64,000 nt of DNA, from NCBI RefSeq assembly GCF_900111005.1, contig NZ_FOFV01000028.1, forward strand, positions 67,126 to 131,125, written 5' to 3'. This document shows, in pieces, positions 36,101-47,050 of the stretch. Positions within the stretch are counted from its first letter, which is position 1, and each line of letters starts with the position of its first letter. The position numbers and the translations under genes were made by a program. The notes under the pieces were generated by a model, which had not been told where the DNA came from, did not search any database, and saw only the letters and a list, made by a program, of their open reading frames with translations. This DNA comes from Lentzea albida (GTDB lineage: Bacteria; Actinomycetota; Actinomycetes; Mycobacteriales; Pseudonocardiaceae).

Positions 36101-39100
36101 GGAGTTCGTCGGTGGCGGGCGCTCCGGTCAGGTTGGACACCACCGGCACCAGAGGTTCGTGCAGCGTCAACCCCTTCACGACCACGGCGAAGTCCTCGAG
36201 CATCGGCTCCATCAACGGCGAGTGGAACGCGTGCGACACCCGCAACCGGCGGGTCCTGCGCTCGGCGAACCCCTCGGCGATCGCGAGCACCCCGGCCTCC
36301 TCGCCCGAGATCACCACCGAGTCGGACCTGTTCACAGCCGCGATCGACACACCTCCGCCCAGCAGCGGCAGGACCTCCTCCTCGGTGGCCTCGATCGCGA
36401 CCATCGCTCCCCGTGACGGCAGGGCCTGCATCAACGCGGCCCGTGCGTTCACCAGCGCGCACGCGTCCTCCAGCGACAGGATTCCGCCGGCGTGCGCCGC
36501 GGCGACCTCGCCGATCGAGTGGCCGCCCACGAGGACCGGCCGCACGCCCCACGACAGGACGAGGCGGAACAACGCCACCCCGACCGCGAACAGCGCGGGC
36601 TGCGCGTGCACGGTCATGTCCAGCAGGTCGGGGTCCTCCCCCCACATCACGTCCCGCAGCCCTGGGTTCAGCAGCGAGAGCGTGGTGTCGAAGGCTTCGG
36701 CGAACACGGGGAACCGCGCGTGGAGCTCCCGTCCCATCCCCAGGCGCTGCGAACCCTGTCCGGGGAAGAGGAAGGCGATCCGCTGCGGGCTCGCGACGCC
36801 CCGGGCGACCTCGGTGACACCGCCCCCCGCGGAGAGCAGCACGGCACGGTGGTCGAGGACCGGCCGCCGCGCCAACGACCAGCCGACGTCGGTCCGAGGC
36901 GAGCCGACGGACCCCAGGCTCGCGATCCGGGTGGCCAGTGCCTGCTCGGACTTCGCGGACACGACCCACGGGATCACGCGGTCGTCGTCGTGTCCGGCGT
37001 GGCCGGTTTCCGGGCCCTGCTCCAGGACCACGTGCGCGTTCGTGCCGCTGAGCCCGAATGACGACACACCGCCACGCCGCGGCCTCCCTGTAGCGGGCCA
37101 CGTCGTGTTCTCAGTCGTCAGCTCCACCGCGGCCGCGGACCAGTCCACGTGCGATGAAGGCGCGTCCACGTGCAGCGTCTTCGGGGCGACACCGTGCCGC
37201 AGTGCCTGCACCATCTTGATGACGCCCGCGACTCCCGCCGCGGCCTGGGTGTGCCCGATGTTCGACTTCACCGATCCCAGCAGCAGCGGGTGCCGGCGGC
37301 CCTTGCCGTACACGGCCTGCAGTGCCTGGGCCTCGATCGGGTCTCCCAGCGGCGTCCCGGTGCCGTGTGCCTCGACGACGTCCACATCGGACGGTGCGAG
37401 GCCGGCCTGCGCCAGTGCCGCGCGGATCACGCGCTGCTGGGACGGGCCGTTGGGGGCCGTCAGCCCGTTCGACGCGCCGTCGGAGTTCACCGCCGAACCG
37501 CGCACCACCGCGAGCACCCGGTGCCCGAGGCGGTCCGCGTCGGACAACCGCTCGACCACGAGCACGCCGACGCCTTCGCCCCAGCCCGTTCCGTCCGCTC
37601 CGTCGGCGAACGCCTTGCACCGGCCGTCGGGCGACAACCCGCCCTGGCGCGAGAACCCGGCGAAGTTCATCGGTGTGGTCATCACGGTCACACCACCGGC
37701 GAGAGCCAGCCCGCACTCGCCCCGCCGGAGGGCCTCGACCGCGAGGTGCAGCGACACCAACGACGACGAGCAGGCGGTGTCGACCGTCATCGCGGGACCC
37801 TCGAAGCCGAACGTGTAGGACAACCGTCCGGAGAGGACACTCGCGGCGAGCCCGGTGCTAGCGTGCCCGGCGGTGTCCTCCCCGGAGGCGAACACGGCGT
37901 GGACGTAGTCCTGGCCGTTGGTGCCGACGAACACCCCGGTGCGGCTGCCCCGCAGCGCGACCGGATCGATCCCCGCCTGTTCCAGCGCGTCCCAGGAGAC
38001 CTCCAGCAGGACCCGCTGCTGCGGATCCATGGCCAGCGCTTCCCTCGGGGAGATCCCGAAGAAGGCCGCGTCGAACCCGGCGACGTCCGGCAGGAAGGCA
38101 CCGGACGACGTCGATCCCAGATCAGCGCCCAGGTCCCAGCCGCGATCGGCGGGGAAGTCGCCGATCGCGTCCCTTCCCGCGCACACCAGGTCCCACAGGT
38201 CGTCCGCCGACTCCACGCCTCCCGGGAAGCGGCAGGCCATGCCGACGACCACCACGGGGTCGTCGTCGGCGGCCACCGGCACGAGTCCGGCCCCGATGTC
38301 GTCGCGGCCGGTTCCGGTCAGCTCCGCGACCAGGAACGCCGCGAGCGAGGACGGGGTGGGGTAGTCGAACACGAGCGTCGCGGGTAGCGGGACGCCGGTG
38401 GCGGCCTTGAGCCGGTTGCGCAGCTCGATCGCGGTCAGCGAGTCGAAGCCCAGTTGGCGGAACTCGAGCTCCGCGGCGACCTCGTCCGCGTCCGCGTGTC
38501 CGAGCACCTCCGCGGCGTGCGTCCGCACGATCTCCAGAGCCCGCACCAGCCGGTCTCGCTCCGGTAGCGCGAGCAACCTCGCGGCTTCGCTCTCCACGGG
38601 GACGTCCGCCGGGCCGGGCGTCTCCCGTTTGTCCACAGCGGACGCCAGCGCGAGAACGGCCCCCTCGCCCGACGTCACCGCCAGGTCGAACAACCGCAGG
38701 CCCTGCTCCACCGAGAGCAGTTCGGCGCCCGCACGGGACATCCGCCGCAGGCTGGTCTCGTCGAGCGACGCGGTCATCCCCGCCGCAGGCTCCCACGCGC
38801 CCCACGCCACCGACGTGGCCGGCAGGCCCGCGCTCACCCGGTGCTGGGCGAGCGCGTCGAGGAAGACGTTGGCCGCGGCGTAGTTGGCCTGCCCGGGAGC
38901 TCCCAACGCTCCGGACACCGAGGAGTACAGCACGAAACCGGCGAGGTCGAGATCGCGGGTGAGCTCGTGCAGGTGCCACGCGGCGTCGGCCTTGGGGCGC
39001 AGGACCGCGCTGATCCGGTCGGCCGTGAGCGACCTGAGCACGCCGTCGTCGAGCACCCCCGCCGTGTGCACCACGGCCGTGAGCGGGTGCTCGGCCGGGA

Positions 39101-42100
39101 TCGAGGCGAGGAGTTCCTTCACCGCGGCACGTTCGGCCACGTCGCACGCGGACACGGTCACCTGGGCTCCCAGGGCGGTCAGCTCGGCCACGAGTTCCGC
39201 GGCACCGGGTGTAGCCCCACCACGTCGGCCCGCGAGCAGCAGGTGCCGCATTCCGTGGCGCACCACCAGGTGCCGGGCCAGTTCGCTGCCGAGCCCGCCG
39301 ACTCCCCCGGTGATCAGAACCGTGCCCTCCGGGTTCCAGCCGAGGCCGTCGACGACCTCGGGGGTGGCCGGTTTCCCGAGTCGGCTCGCCCGCACGACAC
39401 CCGACCGCACGACCACTTCCGGCTCATCGGACGGGAGCCGGTCGGCGAGCACGGCTCGCGACGCAGCCGAGTCGTCGACGTCCACCAGCGCGAACCGTCC
39501 GGGCTCCTCGGACTGCGCGGAGCGGACCAGTCCCCACACCGCGGCGGCGGCGACGTCCGTGACGGACTCACCCGCACGGGCGGACACCGCCCCGCTCGTG
39601 ACGAAGACGAGCCGGGAACCGGCGAAGCGCTCGTCGTCCAGGAAGTCCCGCAGCACCTGGAGCGCACGTGCGGTCAGGGAGTGGGCGGAGGTGATGACGT
39701 CCTCACGATCACCTGACACGGGAAGGACGAGAGTGCCCGGTCGTGCGGTGGTGATCCCGTTCTCCAGCCAGTCGTCCACCACCACCGATGATGTCGTGGC
39801 GCCCCTCACGTCCACGGGAACCCACTCGCGGTGAACCAGCGACTCCGCGGCCGGCGCCTGGTCGGCGGGCCAGTACCGGTTGCGCTGGAACGGGTACGTC
39901 GGCAGGTCCACCCGCCTCGCGCCCTGCCCGTCGAAGAACCTGGCCCACAACGGCTCCACCCCGGCGACGTGCAGGCGGCCGAACGCGGTCAGCAGTGCGG
40001 TCTCCTCGGCCCGATCACCGCGCAACACGGGTATCGCGAGCGCGTCGTCGACCAACCCGGACAGGACACCGTCCGGCCCGAGTTCGAGGAACGCGGTCGC
40101 TCCCGCGGCGGTCAGCGCTTGAAGACCGTCCGCGAACCGCACGCACTCCCGCACGTGCCGCACCCAGTACCGCGGGTCGCACACCTCGGAGGTGACCAGC
40201 CCGCCGGTCACGTTCGACACGAGCGGGATCCGCGGTTCCCGGTACGTCAGGTCCTCCAGTGTGCCGGTGAACTCGTGGAGCATCGGTTCCACGAGCGGCG
40301 AATGGAACGCGTGCGACACCTTGAGGCGAGTTGTCCTGCGGTCGTCGAACCGGCTCGCGACCGCCAGGACCGCGCTCTCGCGCCCTGCCACCACCACCGA
40401 GCCGGCGCGGTTCACCGCCGCGATCGACACGTCTCCGCCCAGCAGCGGCAGCACCTCGCCCTCGGTCGCCTCGATCGCGACCATCGCGCCGCCAGGCGGA
40501 AGACCTTCCATCAGCCGGGCCCGGGCCGACACCAACCGGCACGCGTCCTCCAGGGACAGCACGCCCGCGGCGTGTGCCGCCGCGACTTCGCCGATCGAAT
40601 GCCCGCCCACGAAGTCGGGGATGATCCCCCACGCCTCGACGAGCCGCCACAGCGCGACCTCGATCGCGAACAACGCGGGCTGCGCCCACCCGGTCCGGTT
40701 CAGCGGTTCCGGGTCCGAGCCCCACATCACCTCCCGCACACCGGGATCGAGGTGCTCCAGCACCTCGTCCAACCCCTCGGCGAACTCCGGGAACCGGTCG
40801 TACAGCTCCCGTCCCATGCCCAGGCGCTGCGAGCCCTGACCGGAGAACAGGAAGGCGACGGACCTCCGTCCCGCCACTCCCCTCGCGACTTCGGTGACAG
40901 CGCCGGCGGTGGCGAGCAGGACCGCACGGTGCTCGAACGGTGTGCGGCTCAGCAGCGACCAGCCGGTGTCCACCCGGGACGTCCCGGCCGCACGCACCGC
41001 CTCGACCTGAGCCGTCAGAGCGGACTCGGTCCTCGCCGAGATCACCCAGGGGACCACGGGCGGCGCGTCGGGCCGGCTCTCCGGTTCCGGATCCTGGTCG
41101 GCCTGCTCGATGATCACGTGCGCGTTCGTGCCGCTGATCCCGAACGAGGACACCGCGGCCCGGCGGGGCCGATCGACATCGGGCCACGGCGTCGTCTCCC
41201 TCAGCAGGGCGACCGCGCCCGCCGACCAGTCCACGTGCGACGACGGCACGTCCACGTGCAGCGTCTTCGGGGCGACGCCGTGCCGCAGCGCCTGCACCAT
41301 CTTGATCACACCGGCCACCCCGGCGGCGGCCTGCGTGTGCCCGATGTTCGACTTGAGCGATCCGAGCAGCAGCGGCTGGTCCCGGTCCTGCCCGTAGGCC
41401 GCCTGCAGTGCCCGCACCTCGATCGGGTCGCCGAGCGGGGTCCCGGTCCCGTGCGCCTCCACGACGTCCACTTCGGACGGTCGCAGACCTGCCGCCGCCA
41501 GCGCCTGCCGGATCACGCGGTGCTGGGCCTGCCCGTTCGGCGCGGTGAAGCCGTTGGAGGCACCGTCCTGGTTGACCGCCGAGCCGCGCAGGACGGCCAG
41601 CACCTTCCGCCCGTTGCGCGTCGCGTCGGACAGCCGTTCCAGCGCGAGCACGCCGACGCCCTCCGCCCACCCGGTGCCGTCCGCGCTGTCGGAGAACGCC
41701 TTGCACCGCCCGTCTGCGGCGAGTCCTCCCTGCCTGCTGAACTCGACCAGCGAACCCGGCGTGGACATGACGTTGACCCCACCGGCCAGCGCGAGCGAAC
41801 ACTCGCCGTTGCGCAGCGCCTGTGCCGCGAGGTGGACGGCCACCAGCGACGACGAGCACGCCGTGTCGACGGTGATCGCCGGCCCCTCGAAGCCGAAGGT
41901 GTAGGCGATGCGGCCGGAGGTCGCGCTCGCCGCGATCCCCGTGCCGATCCCGCCGTCGGCGTCCTCCAGCGACCCGACCACCAGGTAGGCGTAGTCCTGC
42001 CCGTTGGTGCCGACGAAGACACCGGTCCGGCTGCCGCGCAGGCCCGCGGGATCGATCCCGGCCCGTTCGACCGCCTCCCACGAGGTCTCGAGCAGCAGTC

Positions 42101-42476
42101 GTTGCTGCGGGTCGAGGGCGACCGCCTCCCTCGGGGAGATGCCGAAGAACGCCGCGTCGAAGTCGGTGGCGGTGCTGAGGAAACCGCCCTGGGTGCTCAG
42201 GCCCATGCCACGTGCGTCGACACCGCTGTCGCGCAGGAAGCGGAGGTCCCAGCCCCGGTCACCGGGAAAGCCGGTGATCGCGTCGCCCCCTGAGCAGGCC
42301 AGGTCCCACAGGTCCTCGGGTGAGTACACCTCACCGGGGTACCGGCAGGCCATGCCGACGATCGCGATCGGTTCGGACGCGGCGGCGAGCAGGCTCTGGT
42401 TCTGCCTGCGCAGCCGCTCGACCTCCTTCATCGACGCCCGCAGTGCCGCGACGACCTTGTCCCCGGAAGACTCCAT
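33186..42476 (-). CDS. Modular PKS, two modules: KS-AT(malonyl)-KR-ACP and KS-AT(malonyl)-degenerate DH-KR-ACP
   Basis: A 3096-residue bimodular protein. The ATG at 42476 lies 2 bp after the stop of the previous PKS gene, with GAGGAG inside that gene's last codons, so the two are translationally coupled. It begins with a coiled-coil docking segment (MESSGDKVVAALRASMKEVE) and ends with a C-terminal docking tail containing TDEVFAFIDNELG. Approximate residues: module one KS 34-465, AT 535-862 (HAFH), KR 1050-1200, ACP 1312-1382; module two KS 1405-1822, AT 1892-2222 (HAFH), inactive DH 2249-2475, KR 2665-2829, ACP 2939-3009. Both KRs are B-type (VLDDG) with intact tyrosines. Each module should leave a hydroxyl (C7 and C5 counted from the thioesterase). 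Amphotericin and nystatin synthases have three modules in the comparable protein. Confidence 0.95.
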   Translation of the reverse strand: MESSGDKVVAALRASMKEVERLRRQNQSLLAAASEPIAIVGMACRYPGEVYSPEDLWDLACSGGDAITGFPGDRGWDLRFLRDSGVDARGMGLSTQGGFLSTATDFDAAFFGISPREAVALDPQQRLLLETSWEAVERAGIDPAGLRGSRTGVFVGTNGQDYAYLVVGSLEDADGGIGTGIAASATSGRIAYTFGFEGPAITVDTACSSSLVAVHLAAQALRNGECSLALAGGVNVMSTPGSLVEFSRQGGLAADGRCKAFSDSADGTGWAEGVGVLALERLSDATRNGRKVLAVLRGSAVNQDGASNGFTAPNGQAQHRVIRQALAAAGLRPSEVDVVEAHGTGTPLGDPIEVRALQAAYGQDRDQPLLLGSLKSNIGHTQAAAGVAGVIKMVQALRHGVAPKTLHVDVPSSHVDWSAGAVALLRETTPWPDVDRPRRAAVSSFGISGTNAHVIIEQADQDPEPESRPDAPPVVPWVISARTESALTAQVEAVRAAGTSRVDTGWSLLSRTPFEHRAVLLATAGAVTEVARGVAGRRSVAFLFSGQGSQRLGMGRELYDRFPEFAEGLDEVLEHLDPGVREVMWGSDPEPLNRTGWAQPALFAIEVALWRLVEAWGIIPDFVGGHSIGEVAAAHAAGVLSLEDACRLVSARARLMEGLPPGGAMVAIEATEGEVLPLLGGDVSIAAVNRAGSVVVAGRESAVLAVASRFDDRRTTRLKVSHAFHSPLVEPMLHEFTGTLEDLTYREPRIPLVSNVTGGLVTSEVCDPRYWVRHVRECVRFADGLQALTAAGATAFLELGPDGVLSGLVDDALAIPVLRGDRAEETALLTAFGRLHVAGVEPLWARFFDGQGARRVDLPTYPFQRNRYWPADQAPAAESLVHREWVPVDVRGATTSSVVVDDWLENGITTARPGTLVLPVSGDREDVITSAHSLTARALQVLRDFLDDERFAGSRLVFVTSGAVSARAGESVTDVAAAAVWGLVRSAQSEEPGRFALVDVDDSAASRAVLADRLPSDEPEVVVRSGVVRASRLGKPATPEVVDGLGWNPEGTVLITGGVGGLGSELARHLVVRHGMRHLLLAGRRGGATPGAAELVAELTALGAQVTVSACDVAERAAVKELLASIPAEHPLTAVVHTAGVLDDGVLRSLTADRISAVLRPKADAAWHLHELTRDLDLAGFVLYSSVSGALGAPGQANYAAANVFLDALAQHRVSAGLPATSVAWGAWEPAAGMTASLDETSLRRMSRAGAELLSVEQGLRLFDLAVTSGEGAVLALASAVDKRETPGPADVPVESEAARLLALPERDRLVRALEIVRTHAAEVLGHADADEVAAELEFRQLGFDSLTAIELRNRLKAATGVPLPATLVFDYPTPSSLAAFLVAELTGTGRDDIGAGLVPVAADDDPVVVVGMACRFPGGVESADDLWDLVCAGRDAIGDFPADRGWDLGADLGSTSSGAFLPDVAGFDAAFFGISPREALAMDPQQRVLLEVSWDALEQAGIDPVALRGSRTGVFVGTNGQDYVHAVFASGEDTAGHASTGLAASVLSGRLSYTFGFEGPAMTVDTACSSSLVSLHLAVEALRRGECGLALAGGVTVMTTPMNFAGFSRQGGLSPDGRCKAFADGADGTGWGEGVGVLVVERLSDADRLGHRVLAVVRGSAVNSDGASNGLTAPNGPSQQRVIRAALAQAGLAPSDVDVVEAHGTGTPLGDPIEAQALQAVYGKGRRHPLLLGSVKSNIGHTQAAAGVAGVIKMVQALRHGVAPKTLHVDAPSSHVDWSAAAVELTTENTTWPATGRPRRGGVSSFGLSGTNAHVVLEQGPETGHAGHDDDRVIPWVVSAKSEQALATRIASLGSVGSPRTDVGWSLARRPVLDHRAVLLSAGGGVTEVARGVASPQRIAFLFPGQGSQRLGMGRELHARFPVFAEAFDTTLSLLNPGLRDVMWGEDPDLLDMTVHAQPALFAVGVALFRLVLSWGVRPVLVGGHSIGEVAAAHAGGILSLEDACALVNARAALMQALPSRGAMVAIEATEEEVLPLLGGGVSIAAVNRSDSVVISGEEAGVLAIAEGFAERRTRRLRVSHAFHSPLMEPMLEDFAVVVKGLTLHEPLVPVVSNLTGAPATDELREPGYWVRHVRETVRFADGVRAATEAGVTAFLELGPDGVLSGLVDEGLAVPALRRDRDEETALLTALARLHVSGAEVDWRQVLVPGRLVDLPPYPFQHRRFWPAVSAASAGPSGVGQVEARHPFLGASVHLADSGEVVLTGLLSQATHPWLAGHRVGDVALFPSTALLELAIRAGDEVGCARVDELEVVAPVVVPEREAVQVQVRIGAPGESGRRALHVHARVADEGNWVEHATGVLSTGLDAGTRLTSAWPPDGATRRETGGLPGLRAVWRHGDEVLAEVSLPDHEDGEAFGLHPALLDAAVGAAALLGFDDVVPLSWSGVALHASGASAIRVHVARSGAETVSLSAVDASGAPVITCASVVLGPAPTPVAVVGSPEPLLRLEWAALAVQPAAAPVTEVGGWFDRGLADAEPGTLVVPVAGDPDDVVASTHLLTARALEVVQEFLADDRFATSRLVFLTRGAVAADAREHVADVAAAAVWGLVRSAQSEEPGRLLLVDSDDSVALAGLAEQVLPDETQVLIRAGEVRVGRLTRTPAGTEPARWDPDGTVLITGGTGGLGSELARHLVCEHGARRLVLAGRRGLATPGAPELVAELAGHGAHVVVAECDVSDRASLAGLLAGIPDEHPLTAVVHTAGVLDDGVIASLTAPRLDAVLRPKADAAWHLHELTREKDLAGFVLYSSVSGVVGSPGQANYAAANVFLDALAAHRAGQGLPAVSVAWGAWAPTAGMTATLGEAALERMSRAGAATLSVEQGLRLFDAALASGEPSVVALPPASTTDPRRRTAARAIPVVDSVADQLRGMPEGERTAFALDLVRSHAAEVLAHTDADEVVADQEFRQLGFDSLTAIELRNRLSAVTGLRLPATLVFDHPTPAALAAHLVTALAGGSGEGGDLSPLAELDRLESVLAACDADDDLRAGVAIRLRLLLEQWSGQTKESDERAVADRIHTASTDEVFAFIDNELGRLRDR
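33450..38261 (-). other. PKS module: KS-AT(malonyl)-DH(inactive)-KR-ACP (predicted C5 hydroxyl)
   Basis: The KS is intact, and the AT has GHSIGE and HAFH (about 36220-36240). A full-length-looking DH region has lost its key motifs (separate entry). The KR is complete and B-type, so the expected outcome is a hydroxyl rather than an alkene. Confidence 0.88.
35050..35735 (-). other. Degenerate, probably inactive DH domain
   Basis: The catalytic His remains in GHRVGDVALFPST, but HxxxG is now HxxxD and the proline box PGT is PST. The second catalytic motif reads DAAVG where active neighbours have DxxLH, so the histidine is lost. The YGPxFxG box is missing through a short deletion, leaving TRRETGGLPGLRAVW. 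The four other DH domains in the window keep all or nearly all of these features. Confidence 0.87.
38330..42374 (-). other. PKS module: KS-AT(malonyl)-KR-ACP (predicted C7 hydroxyl)
   Basis: The KS has VDTACSSSLVAVH. The AT has GHSIGE and HAFH (about 40299-40320). No DH or ER lies between the AT and the KR, which carries TGGVGGLG, VLDDG and QANYAAAN. There is no dimerization-element helix bundle after the AT, unlike the modules of the preceding protein. Confidence 0.9.
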
Positions 42477-42478
42477 GA

Positions 42479-45400
42479 TCAGTTCTGCTCCTCGAGTGCC
42501 GCACGGACCAGGTCGTCGACGGACATCTCGTCGATGCCGTCCTGCTCGTCGGTGTCGTCGTCCGCCTGCCCGGCGGCCAGGCGCCGCATCTGGTCGAGGA
42601 GTCCCGCCTCGCGCAGCCGGGCGATCGGCACGGACGCCAGCAGTTCCCGGAACTCGGCCTCCTCGTCGTCCGCGGGCCTGACCGACGAGCCGGGGTCGAG
42701 TCGTCCGAGCACGTGCTCGGCCAGCAGGGTGGGCGTCGGGTGGTCGAACACCAACGTCGAGTCGAGGCTCAGCCCGGTCGCCGCGTTGAGCTGGTTGCGC
42801 AACTCGACCGTGCCCAGGGAGTCGAAGCCGAGCTCCTGGAACGGGGTGTGCACCCCGACCGCCTCGACCGTGCCGTGGCCGAGCACGTCGGCGGCCCGCT
42901 CGCGCACCAGGTCGAGCACCGCCTCCGCGCGCTTGGCGGGCGGCAGGGCCGCCAGGTCGAACCGCGGCGCCTCCTCGGCCGGCGCCGACTCCCGGTAGCC
43001 GGGCATGTCCCGGAACAGCGGAGCGGGACGCGACGAGGTGGTCCCCCGCACCGGACCCACATCGGCGACCATCGTGACCGGTTCCCCCTCCGCGACCACC
43101 TGCCGCAACGCGGTGTAGGCGAGGTCGGGGTCCATCGCGCCGATGCCCGCGCGGCGGGACAGCTGCTCCGCCTTGCCACCCTCGGCCATGCCTCCGCCGG
43201 CCCAGGCACCCCAGGCGATCGACGTCGCCGGCAGACCCGCGGCCCGGCGGCGCTCGGCGAGTGCGTTCAGCACGGCGTTGGCCGCCGCGTAGTTCGCCTG
43301 ACCCGGGTTGCCCGCGATCGCGGTTCCGGAGGAGAAGAGGACGAAGGCGTCGAGGTCGAGATCGCGGGTCAGCTCGTCGAGCAGCACGGCAGAACCCACC
43401 TTGGACCTGAACACGGAGTCGAAGCGGTCCGGGGTGAGCTTGTCCAGCACGCCGTCGTCGAGCACACCGGCCGCGTGCACCACACCGGTCAGGGGGTGTT
43501 CAGAGGGGATCGCCGCCAGCAGCTCCCGCACCGCCACCCGGTCGGCCACGTCGCATGCGGCCAAGGTGACCTCGACACCGAGCTCGGTGAGTTCGGAACG
43601 CAAATCTTCGGCGCCGTCCGCCTCGGCACCGCTCCTGCTGGCCAGCACCAGGTGCCGCACGCCGTCCCGGGCGAGGCCGCGGGCGACGTGCCCGCCGACC
43701 GCGCCGGTGCCCCCGGTGATCAGGACCGTGCCGTCCGGACGCCACAGCTCGTCCGGCCGTGGGGCGGGAGCGGGCACCAGCCTGCGCCCGAACACCGCGG
43801 ACGAGCGCACGGCGACCTGGTCCTCGCGGTCGAGTCCGGCCAGGATCGCGGCCAGCCCCGCGGCGGACCGGTCGTCGAGCACCTCCGGCAGATCGACCAG
43901 ACCACCCCAGCGGTCGGGGTGTTCCAGCGCGGCCACCACGCCCAGACCCCAGTGCGCCGCCTGGAGCGGTTCGGCGGGCACGTCGGTGGGAGCCACTGAC
44001 ACCGCGCCCCTGGTGACGCACCACAGGGGTGCGGTGATCCCGGCGTCTCCCAGCGACTGCAGCAGCACCGCCGTGTCCGCCACGGTCTTCTTCTCGGCGA
44101 GCAGCGAGACGACGCCGTGGAAACCGCCGTCCAGCTCCCGAAGCCGCTCGGCGAGCGCCGCGCGGTCCAGGTCCGCCACCACGAGCTCGACCACCTCGGT
44201 GCCGGCCAGCGCGGTGAGCACCGGAGAGCTGTCGGCACCGGCAGGGGCGACGACGAGCCAGCGCCCGGCGGGCCCTGCCTGCGGCTCGACGACGAGCGGC
44301 CTCCAGTCGATCCGATACCTCCACCCGTCCACCAGGGAGCGGTCGGTCTGCTCCCGCCTCCACCGCAGCAGGGCGGGCATCACCTCGGCCAGCGCGTCCT
44401 GGTCCACGTCCAGCGCGGTCCGCAGGGTGGTGAAGTCCTCCTGGCCGACCGCCTCCCAGAAGGCGTCGTCCTCGCGGCCCGCCCGCTGGGCGGGCCCTGC
44501 CGTGGTCTCCGGCCAGTACCGCTCGTGCTGGAAGGCGTACGTCGGCAGGTCGACCCGGCGTGCACCCGTCCCTTCGAACAGTCCCTGCCAGGACACCGGC
44601 ACGCCGATGACGTGCAGCTGGGCGAACGCGCTCAGCACGGCGGTCTCCTCGGACCTGTCCTTGCGCACGGCGGGCACCACGACCGCGTCACCGGGCAGCG
44701 ACTCCGCGGCCAGGGCGGAGAGCACGGAGTCGGGTCCGAGCTCCAAGAACACCGTCGCGCCCGCTTCCGACAGCGCTCGCACGCCGTCGCCGAACCGGAC
44801 GGTGTCACGCACGTGCCGCACCCAATAGCCCGGTGTGCCGACGTCGGTCGCCAGCTGTCCGGTCACGTTGGACACCACCGGAATCCGGGCAGGTTCGAAC
44901 GACAGTCCGGCGACCACCCGCGCGAAGTCCGCCAGCATGGGTTCCATCAGCGGCGAGTGGAACGCGTGCGACACCCGCAACCTCGACGTCTTTCGGCCCT
45001 GGAGCCGCGCGGCGACCGCGTGCACCGCGTCCTCCTCACCGGCGAGGACCACGGACGAGGGACCGTTGACCGCCGCGATCGAGACGCCCTCGCCCAGCAG
45101 TGCGGAGACCTCGGCCTCGGTGGCCTGGATCGCGAGCATCGCCCCGCCCTCGGGCAGCGCCTGCATGAGCGCGGCGCGCGCGGCGACGAGGCGGCACGCG
45201 TCCCGCAGCGACAGCACGCCCGCGACGTGCGCTGCCGCCACCTCGCCGATCGAGTGCCCGCCGACGAAGTCGGGGCGAACACCCCAGGACTCCACCAGCC
45301 GGAACAGCGCGACCTCGAACGCGAACAGCGCGGGCTGCGCGTGTCCTGTGCGGTTCAGCGTCTCCTGGTCCGAGCCCCACATCACCTCGCGGAGGCCGGG

Positions 45401-47050
45401 CTCCCAGTGGGCCAGTACCTCGTCGAGGGCGGCCGCGAACACCGGGAACCGGTCGTACAGCTCGCGCCCCATGCCCACTCGCTGAGCCCCCTGCCCGGAG
45501 AACAGCGCCGCCAGCTTGCTCGACCGAGCCGCCTCGCCACGCACGACGTGCGGGCTGCGCGCCTCCTGCACCAGTGCGGTGAGTCCGTCGAGCAACTGGT
45601 CTCGGTCCGCCGCCACCACGGCGGCGCGCTGTGCGAAGACGGCGCGGGTCGTCGCGAGGGAGAACGCGAGATCGGTCAGGCCGACGTCCGCCGCGCTCAC
45701 GTGCTCGAGCACACGGCGGGCCTGCGCCCGAAGTGCCTCCGGCGTCCGTGCCGACAACGTGACCGGGAAGGTCCCGCTGACAGCGGGGACGGGAGGTTCC
45801 CCGCCCGTGGGCGGCTGTTCGAGCACGAGGTGGGAGTTGGTGCCGCTGGCACCGAACGAGGAGACCGCGGCGCGCCGGGGCCTCCCGGTCTCGGGCCACG
45901 GTTCGCTGCTGGTCAGCAACCGGATCGAGCCCGCTGTCCAGTCCACCCCGGACGACGGCTCGGTCACGTGCAGCGTCCTGGGCAGCAGCCCGTGGCGCAT
46001 CGCCTGGACCATCTTGATCACGCCGGCGACGCCGGACGCGGCCTGGGTGTGGCCGATGTTGGACTTGAGCGAGCCGAGCAGCAACGGCCGTTCGCGGTCC
46101 TGGCCGTAGGTCGCGAGCAACGCCTGGGCCTCGATCGGGTCTCCCAGCCGGGTGGCCGTGCCGTGCGCCTCGACCGCGTCCACCTCGGACGGGTGGACGC
46201 CTGCGACCGCCAGTGCCTTGCGGATCACCCGCTGCTGGGCGGGACCGCTCGGCGCGGTCAGGCCGTTCGACGCACCGTCCTGGTTGATCGCCGAACCGCG
46301 GACGATCGCGAGCACGTCGTGCCCGTGGCGCCGCGCGTCGGAGAGCCGCTCCACGACCAGGATGCCGACGCCTTCCGACCATCCGGTGCCGTTCGCCGTG
46401 TCGGAGAAGGCCCGGCACCGGCCGTCGGGTGAGAGCGCCCCCATACCGTCGAACTCGATGAGCACGTTCGGGGTGGCCATCACCGTCACGCCACCTGCCA
46501 GAGCGAGGCGGCACTCACCGCTGCGCACGGCCTGCACGGCCAAGTGCAGCGCGACGAGCGACGACGAGCAGGCGGTGTCGACCGAGACCGTCGGCCCCTG
46601 CAGGCCGAAGGTGTAGGCGAGCCTCCCGGACAGCAGGCTCGCCGACTGCGCGGTCTGCCACTGGCCACCCGGCTCCGCGGACGGGCGGTAGTCACCGCTG
46701 CCGCCGCCGACGAACACACCGGTGTCGGTGCCGCGCAGCGAGGCCGGGTCGATCCCGGTGCGTTCCAGTGCCTCCCACGCCGTTTCCAGCACCATGCGCT
46801 GCTGCGGGTCCATGACCATCGCCTCACGCGGGGAGATCCCGAAGAAGCCGGCGTCGAAGTCGGCGGCGATGTCGAGGTAGCCGCCATTGGTGGGCGTGCC
46901 GCGCGCCATCAGGCCCGCGAGGTCCCACCCCCGGTCGACCGGCAGTCCGCCGATGGCGTCGACCTCACCGCTGACCAGGTCCCACAGGTCCTCGGGCGAG
47001 CGCACACCTCCGGGGTAACGGCAGCTCATGCCCACGATCACGATCGGGTC
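42479..47050 (-). other. PKS module A5: KS-AT(malonyl)-KR(B-type)-ACP plus C-terminal docking domain; predicted C9 hydroxyl
   Basis: The KS has VDTACSSSLVALH. The AT has GHSIGE and HAFH (about 44956-44981). The KR has TGGTGAVG, VLDDG and QANYAAAN. The ACP serine lies at about 42818. An acidic docking tail follows to the stop codon and should pair with the coiled-coil N-terminus of the next PKS protein. Confidence 0.9.
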